Source: Pseudomonas sp. GOM7
Lineage (GTDB): Bacteria > Pseudomonadota > Gammaproteobacteria > Pseudomonadales > Pseudomonadaceae
Length of the DNA stretch: 64,000 bases
Assembly: GCF_026723825.1 (NCBI RefSeq)
Contig: NZ_CP113519.1
Coordinates: forward strand, 1,860,001 to 1,924,000
Direction: 5' to 3'
Part shown: positions 37,376 to 45,127 of the stretch, one piece after another
How positions within the stretch are numbered: position 1 is the first letter of the stretch
Layout of the letters: every line of letters begins with the position of its first letter
Program-made: the position numbers and the translations under genes
The notes under the pieces: model-generated
Told to the model about the DNA's origin: nothing
Databases searched by the model: none
What the model saw: only the letters and a program-made list of their open reading frames with translations

Positions 37376-37568
37376 TTAAGGGCACCTCTAAAAACTGCCT
37401 GCGTTGCCATCGCGGCGTTAAAAACAGGCTCGTGCGTGAGTCCGATCAGAATGCTCATTTACAACACGTAAACCCGAATGCGGGCCAGGTGCTTTCTTCG
37501 CCTGTTTTTGTGGGGCCGCCATCGGTATTGCGCTGACTGCCTCGCCTACGTTTTAGAGGCGCCCTTAA
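37376..37568. mobile_element. MITE-like hairpin element, copy B
   Basis: A 193-bp element with ends TTAAGGGCACCTCTAAAAAC and, reversed, TTAAGGGCGCCTCTAAAAC. Its middle shares GCTCATTTACAACACGTAAA with copies A and C. Inner stem AAAAACAGGC (37420-37429) / GCCTGTTTTT (37500-37509): the C-to-G change relative to A and C is matched by the opposite change on the other arm. It lies between the Fic antitoxin gene and higA. Confidence 0.72.
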
Positions 37569-37577
37569 TCGGCCCGG

Positions 37578-37748
37578 ATGCCGTTGGTCAAACGCACTGC
37601 CATCAGTGATTGTTGCTGGTGGCAGACCGTGGCGACAGATATCAAAACCAAGACCAGGCTGGAAGACCTGTCCGCGCTGCTGGCGGCATACCCTGAGTAC
37701 ATTCATGCAAACGCCAGCTTTCCAACCTGCTGCAGATCTACATGCTGA
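37578..37748 (+). CDS. possible gene remnant, unrecognised
   Basis: An open frame of 56 codons starting MPLVKRTAISDCCWWQTVAT and continuing DIKTKTRLEDLSALLAAYPE. The middle part reads like a real helical protein segment, but the C-terminus (FPTCCRSTC) overlaps the end of higA on the other strand. No good ribosome site. It starts 10 bp from copy B of the hairpin element. Could be a chance frame or the truncated end of a lost gene. Confidence 0.2.
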   Translation: MPLVKRTAISDCCWWQTVATDIKTKTRLEDLSALLAAYPEYIHANASFPTCCRSTC

Positions 37749-37990
37749 CGGGCATTCCATAAGTCGTAAGCATCTTGCATAGCTAGCCAGCTCTCAGGCG
37801 AGCGACCAAGTGCTACCGAGAGGCGCAGAGCCATTTCCGGCGTTACGCGGCTGGTGCCCTTGAGCACACGGCTCAGGGTCGAGGGTGCTACGCGCAGCTT
37901 TTCGGCCAGCTCACGACCGCTGATGCCGTTCGGCTCCAGGTAGATATCGGTGATGAATTCACCAGGATGGGGCGGGTTGTGCATGTTCAT
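37703..37990 (-). CDS. higA: HigA-like antitoxin (XRE helix-turn-helix)
   Basis: A 95-residue antitoxin (or 93, from the ATG at 37984). HPGEFITDIYLEPNGISGRE is the HigA/VapI hallmark; the helix-turn-helix ELAEKLRVAPSTLSRVLKGT follows. It overlaps the toxin stop by one base. It neutralises HigB and represses the operon by binding the operator. It lies within the tRNA-Thr flanked segment and has lower GC than the neighbours. Confidence 0.93.
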   Translation of the reverse strand: MNMHNPPHPGEFITDIYLEPNGISGRELAEKLRVAPSTLSRVLKGTSRVTPEMALRLSVALGRSPESWLAMQDAYDLWNARQHVDLQQVGKLAFA

Positions 37991-38268
37991 CAGTGGTAAT
38001 CCTCATAGTCCAGGACATAAGCGTTTCCGTCGCGAAACTCGAACGTCAGCCGCCAGTTGCCGTTCACCATGATCGACCAGCGCCCACGCATTTCTCCCTT
38101 GAGCGGGTGCAGGCGGAAGCCAGGGATGTCCATGTCGTCTACCGTCATGGCTGTATCCAGGGCTGCTAGCTGCATTCGTAGCCGCTTGGCATGGGCGGGT
38201 TGTACGCCTGCTGTGCTGCCCGTTTCAAATAGCTTGCGCAGCCCTTTGTGCTGGAAAGATTTGATCAT
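37990..38268 (-). CDS. higB: HigB-like toxin (RelE family)
   Basis: A 92-residue RelE/HigB-type mRNA interferase: MIKSFQHKGLRKLFETGSTA at the start, FRLHPLKGEMRGRWSIMVNG, and NWRLTFEFRDGNAYVLDYEDYH at the end. It cleaves mRNA on the ribosome when free of HigA. The toxin gene comes first, as in HigBA. An operator-like palindrome lies 16 bp upstream (38284-38302). The pair may have kept this small accessory segment in the chromosome. Confidence 0.93.
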   Translation of the reverse strand: MIKSFQHKGLRKLFETGSTAGVQPAHAKRLRMQLAALDTAMTVDDMDIPGFRLHPLKGEMRGRWSIMVNGNWRLTFEFRDGNAYVLDYEDYH

Positions 38269-38283
38269 TGGCGAAGCGTAGCA

Positions 38284-38302
38284 TGTTGCGCAACGCGCAA
38301 CA
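38284..38302. promoter_or_regulatory. operator-like palindrome upstream of higB
   Basis: TGTTGCG (38284-38290) and CGCAACA (38296-38302) form a 7-bp inverted repeat spaced by 5 bases, right upstream of the higBA start. Probable HigA binding site by position; not shown directly. Confidence 0.5.
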
Positions 38303-38420
38303 ACTTGAGGTGTCCCTGGTTGAGCCTCGGGGGCAGCTTAGTGAAGGAGTATCACATCGAAGGCGCTCTAGAAGCCTCGGTTTTACTGACTTTCAGCTTT
38401 TACCGAGTGAGGTGCCGTAT

Positions 38421-38505
38421 TTCGTAATGCGAAGGTCGCAGGTTCGACTCCTGTCTCCGCACCATAAAAATCAAAGGGTTAGCTTCGGCTAGCCCTTTGT
38501 CGTTT
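38421..38505. repeat. direct repeat (attR-like), truncated tRNA-Thr copy plus terminator
   Basis: An 85-bp copy of 36975-37060. It holds the tRNA 3' half from the anticodon loop to CCA (38421-38464) and the terminator (38473-38498). One G of the acceptor end is lost (TCCGCACC for TCCGGCACC). It does not make a tRNA because the 5' half is absent. It defines the right end of the 1.4-kb segment. Confidence 0.85.
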
Positions 38506-38521
38506 CTGTGCTTGGTTTTCC

Positions 38522-38788
38522 CTACATCAGGTTATAGCTGACGTAAGCCAGCATGCCGAAGGCGAACAGGAAGATGGCATAGATCGGCCACAGACTGCCT
38601 GGCTCCAGAGGTGTGGATGCTTCGTGGCGGTGAGTCTGGGTGAAAGGTGCCAGGGTGTCTTTCTGTGGGGTGGCGACCTTTCTAACGGGGTTTGTGCCGC
38701 TGCGTCGGGGGGCGGTGTTGAAGTTTTCCCAGGATGCCTTGCGGCCGTTGCGGCGCAGGTTGTCTCGATGCAGCTCAGGTTCTTCCAT
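38522..38788 (-). CDS. small protein with C-terminal membrane anchor
   Basis: An 88-residue protein starting MEEPELHRDNLRRNGRKASW. The N-terminal part is basic and polar, and the C-terminal IYAIFLFAFGMLAYVSYNLM is a single membrane helix. The ATG at 38788 has AGGAGG about 10 bases upstream; the longer frame lacks a site. The first gene outside the tRNA-flanked segment. I do not recognise a family. Confidence 0.75.
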   Translation of the reverse strand: MEEPELHRDNLRRNGRKASWENFNTAPRRSGTNPVRKVATPQKDTLAPFTQTHRHEASTPLEPGSLWPIYAIFLFAFGMLAYVSYNLM

Positions 38789-38997
38789 GTTCGTTACGGC
38801 CTCCTGGCCTAGTGCTATCACTGGTGTGGCGCATGCTACACAAGGCTGCAGGAAAGGCCAGTGAAATGTGACGTGGTCGTGGTTTTGCGGGCTGGGTCGA
38901 GACTGCACCCTTCTTCACATCCATTGTCAAAAGAGCACTATGGTGCTGTTTTGTCGACTCTGCAGGCGGTCATGATCAGGGAGTGGAGGGTTCAGCG

Positions 38998-39321
38998 ATG
39001 CTGCGTTTGATATCGATGGTGCTGGTTTGCATCTGTGCCGCTACGGCCTTTGCCGATGAGCCGCAGACGATCAGGGTCATTCCCAAGAGTTACGTCAGCC
39101 CGGGCGCCAGTGGCAGCGTGTCTGGCTCGGCGAATTATCAGCAGTACGACCTCTATGGTGGTCAGCGCCTGCCGCAAGGCAGCGTACGGCAAGAGAGCCG
39201 CTACGGCAGTCATTCCACTGAGACACGCGGCGGCATTCGGCAGAGCACCGAATACCCGGGTGGGCTGATCATCGAGCGGCAGCCGGGGGCGGGTAGTTAT
39301 CAGCAGCAGCGCAGCCGTTAG
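38998..39321 (+). CDS. small secreted protein, unknown function
   Basis: A 107-residue protein with signal peptide MLRLISMVLVCICAATAFA (cleavage before DEPQT). The mature part is rich in Gly, Ser, Gln, Tyr and Arg (SGSANYQQYDLYGGQRLPQG). It looks disordered, perhaps a periplasmic or outer-surface peptide. GGAGGG precedes the ATG at 38998. Its stop overlaps the stop of the convergent diguanylate cyclase gene by four bases. Confidence 0.78.
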   Translation: MLRLISMVLVCICAATAFADEPQTIRVIPKSYVSPGASGSVSGSANYQQYDLYGGQRLPQGSVRQESRYGSHSTETRGGIRQSTEYPGGLIIERQPGAGSYQQQRSR

Positions 39322-40385
39322 TCCTTGTGGGTGCGCGCTGGCTCCCCAGGGTGGATGATGGCGCGGTTGCGTCCCGCGCTCTTGGCCTCATAGAGGCAGG
39401 TATCGGCACGCTGCATCCAGCTTTCCCAGTGCTCGCCGCTCTGCAGGACGGCGCCGCCGATGGAGACGGTGACCGGGCCCACCGGGCTGTACAGCTCGGC
39501 AGAGACGCGCGTGAGCAGGTTCTGCGCGACGCTGTGCAAGCCGCTCAGGTCGGTATTGGGCAGCAGCAACAGGAACTCCTCGCCGCCGAAGCGAAACAGG
39601 CGGTCTTCGCTGCGTGAGACGCGCTGCATGATTTCGACGAAGGCGATCAACACCTGGTCGCCTGCATGGTGGCCGCAGCGGTCATTGACCTGCTTGAAGT
39701 GATCCAGATCCATGATCAACACGCCGTAGCTGTGCTTGTGGCGACGATGGCTGGCCACGGCGATCTTCAGTTCTTCGTTCATGGCGCGCCGGTTGCGCGC
39801 GCCGGTGAGTGGATCCTGTGAGGCCATCACCTGCAACTGATCACGCTGGACACCGGTGCGGTAGGCGAAGATGAAGCTCAAGGTGCTGGCCATCATGCTG
39901 GTGACCAGGAACGACACCATCTGATAGTTGCTCTCGAATACGCTGCCGGGAAACACCAGGGCATGGGTGACGAGGCTCACGAGCACCAGCAGGGTCGCGA
40001 GCAAGGCCTTGCCAGGCGGAACCATGAAGAAGTTGAAGAGGATCAGTGGGTAGATCCAGAACAGGCCGTTGACCCCCAGGTTGATGGCGATGAGGGTGGC
40101 GCCGACGGAAAATACGGCGGCCAGATAGATGCCAGGGGTGGTCGTGTCGCGCTTTACCCAGGCGTACGTCACAGCGGCCAGGGTCGAGAGCACGATGATG
40201 GTGTCGGCGATGCCGACCAGGTAGTTGCCAGTCAGCAGGCGGTAGACGGCATAGGGGGCAATGCCGATCACGCCGAATAAGCCCATGAGGGAGACGATCG
40301 ACAGTTGAAAGTCGTTACGCAGGCGCTTGAGCAAGCGAGTCTTGAGGGTCTTCATGGCGTTTTTCATTGTTGTGTAGACAAGCAT
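39318..40385 (-). CDS. membrane diguanylate cyclase (GGDEF)
   Basis: A protein of up to 355 residues: about six N-terminal helices (30-195) and a C-terminal GGDEF domain with RFGGEEFLLLLP (catalytic GGEEF intact). It also has DLDHFKQVNDRCGHHAGDQV. It makes c-di-GMP. Starts at 40385, 40367 or 40355 are all in frame; none has a strong ribosome site, so the start is uncertain. No separate EAL domain. Confidence 0.9.
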   Translation of the reverse strand: MLVYTTMKNAMKTLKTRLLKRLRNDFQLSIVSLMGLFGVIGIAPYAVYRLLTGNYLVGIADTIIVLSTLAAVTYAWVKRDTTTPGIYLAAVFSVGATLIAINLGVNGLFWIYPLILFNFFMVPPGKALLATLLVLVSLVTHALVFPGSVFESNYQMVSFLVTSMMASTLSFIFAYRTGVQRDQLQVMASQDPLTGARNRRAMNEELKIAVASHRRHKHSYGVLIMDLDHFKQVNDRCGHHAGDQVLIAFVEIMQRVSRSEDRLFRFGGEEFLLLLPNTDLSGLHSVAQNLLTRVSAELYSPVGPVTVSIGGAVLQSGEHWESWMQRADTCLYEAKSAGRNRAIIHPGEPARTHKD

Positions 40386-40486
40386 GCAGAGCTTTGTCGA
40401 TGCCTGGCAAGGCCTTTTCTGGGCGAAGTGCCATCAGGTTCTGTTGTTGTTTCGCTCTGAAGGGCCAACGGAACCTGGACGGGCGT

Positions 40487-40909
40487 TCAGTGAGCGCGTA
40501 GCGCTATTAGAGACTTGCTGCGCCGATAACGTGCCAGCCGTTGGTCGAGTTCATCCGGCAGTCGCAGGGATGGCTGAAAGCCCTGGCGTCGATAGAACCC
40601 AAGGAGATCGGGGTGGCAGAACAGCCATGCTGGTTCGGGGTGTGCCTGCAGGCTCTGTGTCAGGAGCCCGCTTGCCAGGCCCTGGCCACGCTGCGCTGGT
40701 GCCACGAACAGGCCGGTGAGCCATTGCCCATCGGCCACCGGGCGCAGACTCAAGGCGGCGACGATGTCGTTGCCCTGCTGGGCCACCCACAGTTCGTCGC
40801 CGGCCTGGCTGCGCATGGCGGAGCGATGCTGGCGGTAGAACTTGTCCACCAGCGGGCGCAGGTGGCTGGGCAGTTGGCGGTAGTCAGGCATGTAGGTATG
40901 CACAGGCAC
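40487..40909 (-). CDS. GNAT-family N-acetyltransferase
   Basis: A 140-residue acetyltransferase. LTGLFVAPAQRGQGLASGLL is the acetyl-CoA pyrophosphate loop (Q/RxxGxG/A, here RGQGLA). PAWLFCHPDLLGFYRRQGFQ is the C-terminal motif B. The GTG at 40909 or the ATG at 40891 could start it. Substrate unknown. It stands alone between a cyclase gene and mmuM. Confidence 0.85.
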   Translation of the reverse strand: MPVHTYMPDYRQLPSHLRPLVDKFYRQHRSAMRSQAGDELWVAQQGNDIVAALSLRPVADGQWLTGLFVAPAQRGQGLASGLLTQSLQAHPEPAWLFCHPDLLGFYRRQGFQPSLRLPDELDQRLARYRRSKSLIALRAH

Positions 40910-40944
40910 GACACGCAGGGCTGCGCGTCGTGCCTGTATGCGGC

Positions 40945-41841
40945 TTACAGGTGGCGGTGGAGTTCGGCGATATGCTCCGGGCCGATGCCACAGCAGCCAC
41001 CGAGCATGCTCGCGCCACGCTGGCGCCAGTCCCTGGCCCAGGCCAGGTAGCCCGGCGGGTCGAGGTCGTCGCGCAACTCGTCCAGGCCATCGTTGGCCTT
41101 GGCGTCCTTGGGCTGTGGCGGGAAGGCGTTGGCATAGGCGCCGAGGGCGACATCGACACCGAGACGGGCGTAGGTGTCGCGGGCCACATCGATGGCCGCG
41201 CCGATCACTTCCGGCTGGCTGCAGTTGAACAGCAGGTGCTGCACGCCCAGGTTGGCCATGGCCTCGGCAGCTTCGCTCAGTGTTTCTCCGGAGCGCAGGC
41301 GCGGCACCTCATCGACACCATCGTCCTGCAGGGTGAAGGACACCCAGAACGGCTTGCCGTCTTGCGGCAGTCGCTCATGAATGGCGCGTACCTCGGCGAT
41401 CGAACTCTGGGTTTCCGCCAGCCACAGGTCGACATGCGGCGCCAGGCCCTGCAGCAGCGGGGTGAGCACTTCGCTGACGCGCTGCGGCTGGAACAGATCC
41501 GGCCGGTAGGAGCCGAACAGCGGCGGCAGCGAACCGGCTACGCGCACCGGCTGAGCGCTGGCATCGGCTGCGCTGCGCGCCAGGCGACCAGCCGTATCGG
41601 CCAGGCTCAGACCCTCGGCGGCGAAACGCTGTTCACCGATATGAAAGGGCACGACGGCGTAGCTGTTGCTGGTGATGACCCGTGCACCGGCCTCGATGAA
41701 GGCTGCATGAACGGCAATCACGGCCTCCGGCGCTTCGGTCAGGGCCAGGGCCGACCATTCCGGCTGGCGAAAAGGGGCGCCGCGGCGCTGCAGTTCTCTT
41801 CCCATGCCGCCATCGAGAATAAGCAAAGGCTTGTCGTGCAT
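40945..41841 (-). CDS. mmuM: homocysteine S-methyltransferase
   Basis: A 298-residue zinc enzyme. LLILDGGMGRELQRRGAPF starts the barrel, FNCSQPEVI holds the first zinc Cys, and SMLGGCCGIGPEHIAELHRH the last two. It transfers a methyl group, probably from S-methylmethionine, to homocysteine, forming methionine. Start at 41841 (MHDKPL) with GGAAG close upstream; an in-frame ATG at 41877 is possible. Divergent from an amino-acid-type importer, which suggests uptake of the methyl donor (inference). Confidence 0.92.
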   Translation of the reverse strand: MHDKPLLILDGGMGRELQRRGAPFRQPEWSALALTEAPEAVIAVHAAFIEAGARVITSNSYAVVPFHIGEQRFAAEGLSLADTAGRLARSAADASAQPVRVAGSLPPLFGSYRPDLFQPQRVSEVLTPLLQGLAPHVDLWLAETQSSIAEVRAIHERLPQDGKPFWVSFTLQDDGVDEVPRLRSGETLSEAAEAMANLGVQHLLFNCSQPEVIGAAIDVARDTYARLGVDVALGAYANAFPPQPKDAKANDGLDELRDDLDPPGYLAWARDWRQRGASMLGGCCGIGPEHIAELHRHL

Positions 41842-41944
41842 ATGACTTCCGACTATATCAATATGAATAGAATTCACTTCTTGGATGCCGCTTATAACTA
41901 TTTAATACGCCATCCTTTTGCCCATCTATTGTTCAGGTATTTCC

Positions 41945-42766
41945 ATGCGTTTGCCACCCTTGCTCGGCGCGAGCCTGCTCGCTGCCACCCTCACCACCCA
42001 GACCCTTGCCGGGGAAACCCTCGATCGCGTGCAGGCGAAGCAGGAAATGGTCAACGTGCTGATGGAGAGTTATCCGCCGTTCTCCTTCCTCAACGAGCAG
42101 AACCAGCTCGATGGCTTCGACGTCGACGTGGCCAAGGCCGTGGCCGACAAGCTGGGGGTCAAGGTGCGTTTCGAGACGCCGTCCTGGGACGTGATCGCTG
42201 CAGGCCGCTGGAACGGTCGCTACGACATCTGCATCTGCTCGATGACGCCGAGCAAGGCGCGCGCCGAGGTGTTCGATTTCCCGGTGGAATACTACGCGTC
42301 GCCCGCGGTGATCGTGGTCAATGCCAAGGATGATCGCATCCACTCGGCCAAGGATCTCGATGGCATGAAGGTCGGCCTGACCAGCGCCTCCAGCTACGAG
42401 AGCTACCTGAATAAGAACCTGGTGATCGAGGGCGACGAAGAGCGCCAGATCGACTATCCGTTCGATTTCGTGCAGATCGCCCCTTACGACACCGACAACG
42501 TCGCCTTCCAGGATCTCGCCCTGGGCGCTGGCGTACGCCTGGACGCGGTGCTCACCAACCTGGTCACCGCACAGCCGCGTCTGCAGCAGGATGCGCGCTT
42601 CAAGCTGGCCGGCGCGCCGCTGTACGAAGAGCCGAACTCGGTGGCTATCGAGAAGGGCGACGCCGAATGGAACGCCAAGGTGCGCGAAGCATTCGCCGAG
42701 TTGAAGGCCGACGGCACCCTGGCGCGCCTGTCGCAGAAGTGGATCGGCGCCGATATCAGTAAATGA
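41945..42766 (+). CDS. ABC transporter amino-acid-type binding protein
   Basis: A 273-residue family-3 binding protein with signal peptide (cleavage near TLAGET). VLMESYPPFSFLNEQNQLDG and FDVDVAKAVADKLGVKVRFE are the ligand-lobe signatures. Start at 41945 with AGGT upstream. It overlaps the permease gene by ATGA. Divergent from mmuM, so S-methylmethionine, methionine or a related compound is a reasonable guess for the ligand; sequence alone does not prove it. Confidence 0.88.
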   Translation: MRLPPLLGASLLAATLTTQTLAGETLDRVQAKQEMVNVLMESYPPFSFLNEQNQLDGFDVDVAKAVADKLGVKVRFETPSWDVIAAGRWNGRYDICICSMTPSKARAEVFDFPVEYYASPAVIVVNAKDDRIHSAKDLDGMKVGLTSASSYESYLNKNLVIEGDEERQIDYPFDFVQIAPYDTDNVAFQDLALGAGVRLDAVLTNLVTAQPRLQQDARFKLAGAPLYEEPNSVAIEKGDAEWNAKVREAFAELKADGTLARLSQKWIGADISK

Positions 42767-43584
42767 GCGATCAGCAACCCTCCCGAGCGCTCGCCCCTAA
42801 TGGCGCGAGCGCTGGTCTGTTCGGTTTCCGCACGCGCCTGTACCTGACCTGGCTGGCGCTGCTGATCCTGTTCGTTGGCTTCTTTCTCAGCTTCGACCTG
42901 AAGTTCTCCATCATCGTGGAGAAGTTTCCCTACCTGGCCGGCTTCAAGCTCGGCCCCAACGGCTTCCTGCAGGGCGCGGCGTTGACCCTGTTCCTGTGTC
43001 TGTGCTCGATGCTGGTGTCGTTGCTGCTGGGCTTCGCCGCCGCGCTGGCGCGGCTGTCGAACAGCGCGGTGCTGCTCGGCGTGGCCAGCTTCTACACCTC
43101 GTTCTTCCGTGGCACGCCGCTGCTGATCCAGATACTGCTGATCTACCTCGGCCTGCCGCAGATCGGCCTGGTGCCCGGGGCGATCAGTGCCGGCATCATC
43201 GCCCTGTCGTTGAACTATGGCGCCTACCTGAGCGAGATCTTTCGCGCCGGTATCATGGCCGTGCCCACCGGGCAGCGCGAGGCCGCCGTGGCCATGGGCA
43301 TGCGCCCAGGGCAGATCTTCTTCTACATCGTCCTGCCGCAGGCCATGCGCACCATCATCCCGCCCACGGCCAACCAGTTCATCTCCATGCTCAAGGATTC
43401 GTCGCTGATCTCGGTGATGGGGGTGTGGGAGGTGATGTTCCTGGCTCAGTCCTATGGCCGTTCCAGCTATCGCTACCTGGAAATGCTGACCACCGCAGCG
43501 CTGATCTACTGGGTGCTGTCGATCCTCCTGGAGCTGGTGCAGGCGCGCCTGGAGCGGCGTTTTTCCCGGGGTTATCAGCGCTGA
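42763..43584 (+). CDS. ABC transporter amino-acid-type permease
   Basis: A 273-residue HisM/GlnP-type permease with about five to six helices. SFFRGTPLLIQILLIYLGLP and the EAA loop YLSEIFRAGIMAVPTGQREA, then AAVAMGMRPGQIFFYIVLPQ, are present. It is coupled to the binding-protein gene. No ATPase gene follows; the next gene, on the other strand, is unrelated. The ATPase must be shared or located elsewhere. Confidence 0.9.
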   Translation: MSDQQPSRALAPNGASAGLFGFRTRLYLTWLALLILFVGFFLSFDLKFSIIVEKFPYLAGFKLGPNGFLQGAALTLFLCLCSMLVSLLLGFAAALARLSNSAVLLGVASFYTSFFRGTPLLIQILLIYLGLPQIGLVPGAISAGIIALSLNYGAYLSEIFRAGIMAVPTGQREAAVAMGMRPGQIFFYIVLPQAMRTIIPPTANQFISMLKDSSLISVMGVWEVMFLAQSYGRSSYRYLEMLTTAALIYWVLSILLELVQARLERRFSRGYQR

Positions 43585-43914
43585 TCAGGCGCAGTTGAGC
43601 GGGCGGCGCTCGGCGCGGATTTCCGGCAGGTCACTGCGCCGCAGATAAACCCGCAGCGGCTCGCCGAGGTTGACCCGATCATCGATGCGCTGCGCCTGCA
43701 GCCAGGCCAGGCGCTGGCGATCCAGGCGCATCAGGCCGACGTCATAGGCCTGCCAGACGTATTCGCTGGTGGGGGTGATGGTTTCGGCCGGCACATCGAG
43801 GCCGAAGCTGTCTTCGGAAAAACGCAGCAGGTACTGGCCGGTCTTGGCGTTGAAGCCGACGAAGCCCTGCAACTGGTCGGCGGCCTGGCAGATCTGGGCG
43901 GACGTGATACTCAT
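43585..43914 (-). CDS. hypothetical protein
   Basis: A 109-residue protein starting MSITSAQICQAADQLQGFVG. No signal peptide or membrane segment. FVGFNAKTGQYLLRFSEDSF suggests a mixed alpha/beta soluble protein. GAGG lies about seven bases before the start. It is convergent with the permease gene with no gap. I do not recognise a family. Confidence 0.7.
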   Translation of the reverse strand: MSITSAQICQAADQLQGFVGFNAKTGQYLLRFSEDSFGLDVPAETITPTSEYVWQAYDVGLMRLDRQRLAWLQAQRIDDRVNLGEPLRVYLRRSDLPEIRAERRPLNCA

Positions 43915-44687
43915 GGCAAACCTCGCTTCCTATGGGTTTGCACGCAAAGAGAATGGTTTTGGTTATCGGCGCAGCCTAATGGCTGGCGCTGTCGCCTGCG
44001 TTGTCGTGGATCAAAAAATGGTTCATCGCATTTTCAGGAGGAATGCCTGGGTGACACCGGACTGGCAATACGGTGTTAGTTGTTCTTGTGTCTGTTCCGA
44101 ATTGCCGCGTTTTTGCTGATGTTTTTGGTTTCGCCCTCCCGGGCGAGTCACTTTTGCCCCGGATGGCCGGCCCGACAAAAGTAACCAAAACCCTCCGCCC
44201 GGTCATCCGGCCCTCGCTACGCGAGGGTTCGCTCACTCCATCGCCGTTCCAGAGGCCCGCCGCGGTGGGCCATCCCTGGCCCATCGTGGCTTTCGCGACA
44301 TCCATGTCGCTCAACCTCTTCCACGACGATTGCGTTCGCCCTCCTGGGCGGGCTCTGCACGCGCCTGAACCCGAGGTAACCCCGCGTACTGTTTCGCGAG
44401 TACGCTCGACCGCACACGGCAGCCGTAGGGCGGACTCAGGAGCGCCAGCGAACAGTCCGCCGGGCCACGCCGAGTTCGGCACCTCGGCTCACGCTCAGTA
44501 CTCCCACCAACGGCTTACTGTTTGCAAGCGGCCGGCGTACCGGTACCTCTTGTAAGTCGACCCTTAGGCATCGATGGGCGAAACGAGAGCTTTCAGCTAA
44601 ACGCCCATAAACAGCTTGAACCCCGGCAACACACAAACTTGCCAGTGCGGTATCAAGACTGCTTTTCCGCGATTCCGCGAACAGCCC
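43915..44687. other. gene-free repeat-rich stretch
   Basis: About 770 bases without a convincing gene. TTTTGGTT (44123-44130) and AACCAAAA (44183-44190) face each other across AGTCACTTTTG and CAAAAGTAAC, an arrangement seen in many Pseudomonas genomes as I recall. The hairpin CGCCC-TCCC-GGGCG is at 44132-44145. The GGCGGACT/AGTCCGCC repeat is at 44429-44461. Open frames here (for example 43976-44482) look like chance frames in repeat DNA. Confidence 0.6.
44429..44461. repeat. GGCGGACT/AGTCCGCC repeat, inverted copy
   Basis: GGCGGACT (44429-44436) and AGTCCGCC (44454-44461) flank CAGGAGCGCCAGCGAAC, the reverse complement of the loop at 32232-32248 with few changes. It is preceded by CCGTAG. 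Confidence 0.7.
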
Positions 44688-45089
44688 TCAATGAAGGCGT
44701 TGCAAGGCCGGCAGCACTTGCTCGCGCAGCAGCGGCGCCAGGTCATCGCGCAGGGGGGCGGTGGTGTCGAGCCAGCGCAGTTCTTCCAGCTCGGCAGCCG
44801 CTTGCACAGCGTGGGGCAGGGCGGCGCGGTAGATATCCGCCTGCAGCCAGGTATCGGCTTCGTTGGCGGCAGGTGCCTGGAACTGGCCGAGCGGTTGCAG
44901 CGCGGTGGCGTCTAGCCGTAGTTCCAGCTCTTCGAGCAGCTCGCGCTCGAGCGCCGACAAGGCATCTTCGCCCGGTTCGCGTTTGCCACCAGGCAGCATG
45001 AAGAAGCGCGTATTGCGCTTGCGTACCAGCAGAAGGCGGCCGCGTTCGTCGAACAGGCAGGCAGCGGCGATATGCAGTGTGGTTTTCAT
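44688..45089 (-). CDS. Nudix hydrolase
   Basis: A 133-residue Nudix protein. The box is GGKREPGEDALSALERELLE followed by ELEL, with the Gx5Ex7REUxEE pattern intact. It likely hydrolyses a nucleoside diphosphate derivative. The start at 45089 (MKTTLHIAAACLFDERG) is the normal Nudix opening; upstream frame is intergenic. It starts about 38 bp after the end of the YebC-like gene, so they may be co-transcribed. Confidence 0.9.
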   Translation of the reverse strand: MKTTLHIAAACLFDERGRLLLVRKRNTRFFMLPGGKREPGEDALSALERELLEELELRLDATALQPLGQFQAPAANEADTWLQADIYRAALPHAVQAAAELEELRWLDTTAPLRDDLAPLLREQVLPALQRLH

Positions 45090-45127
45090 AAGCTCAGCAA
45101 TGGGCGCCCATCGGGCGCCCAACGGCA

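Noticed and set aside
36944..38505. A prophage at tRNA-Thr
   Set aside because: No integrase, capsid, lysis or replication gene in the 1.4 kb.
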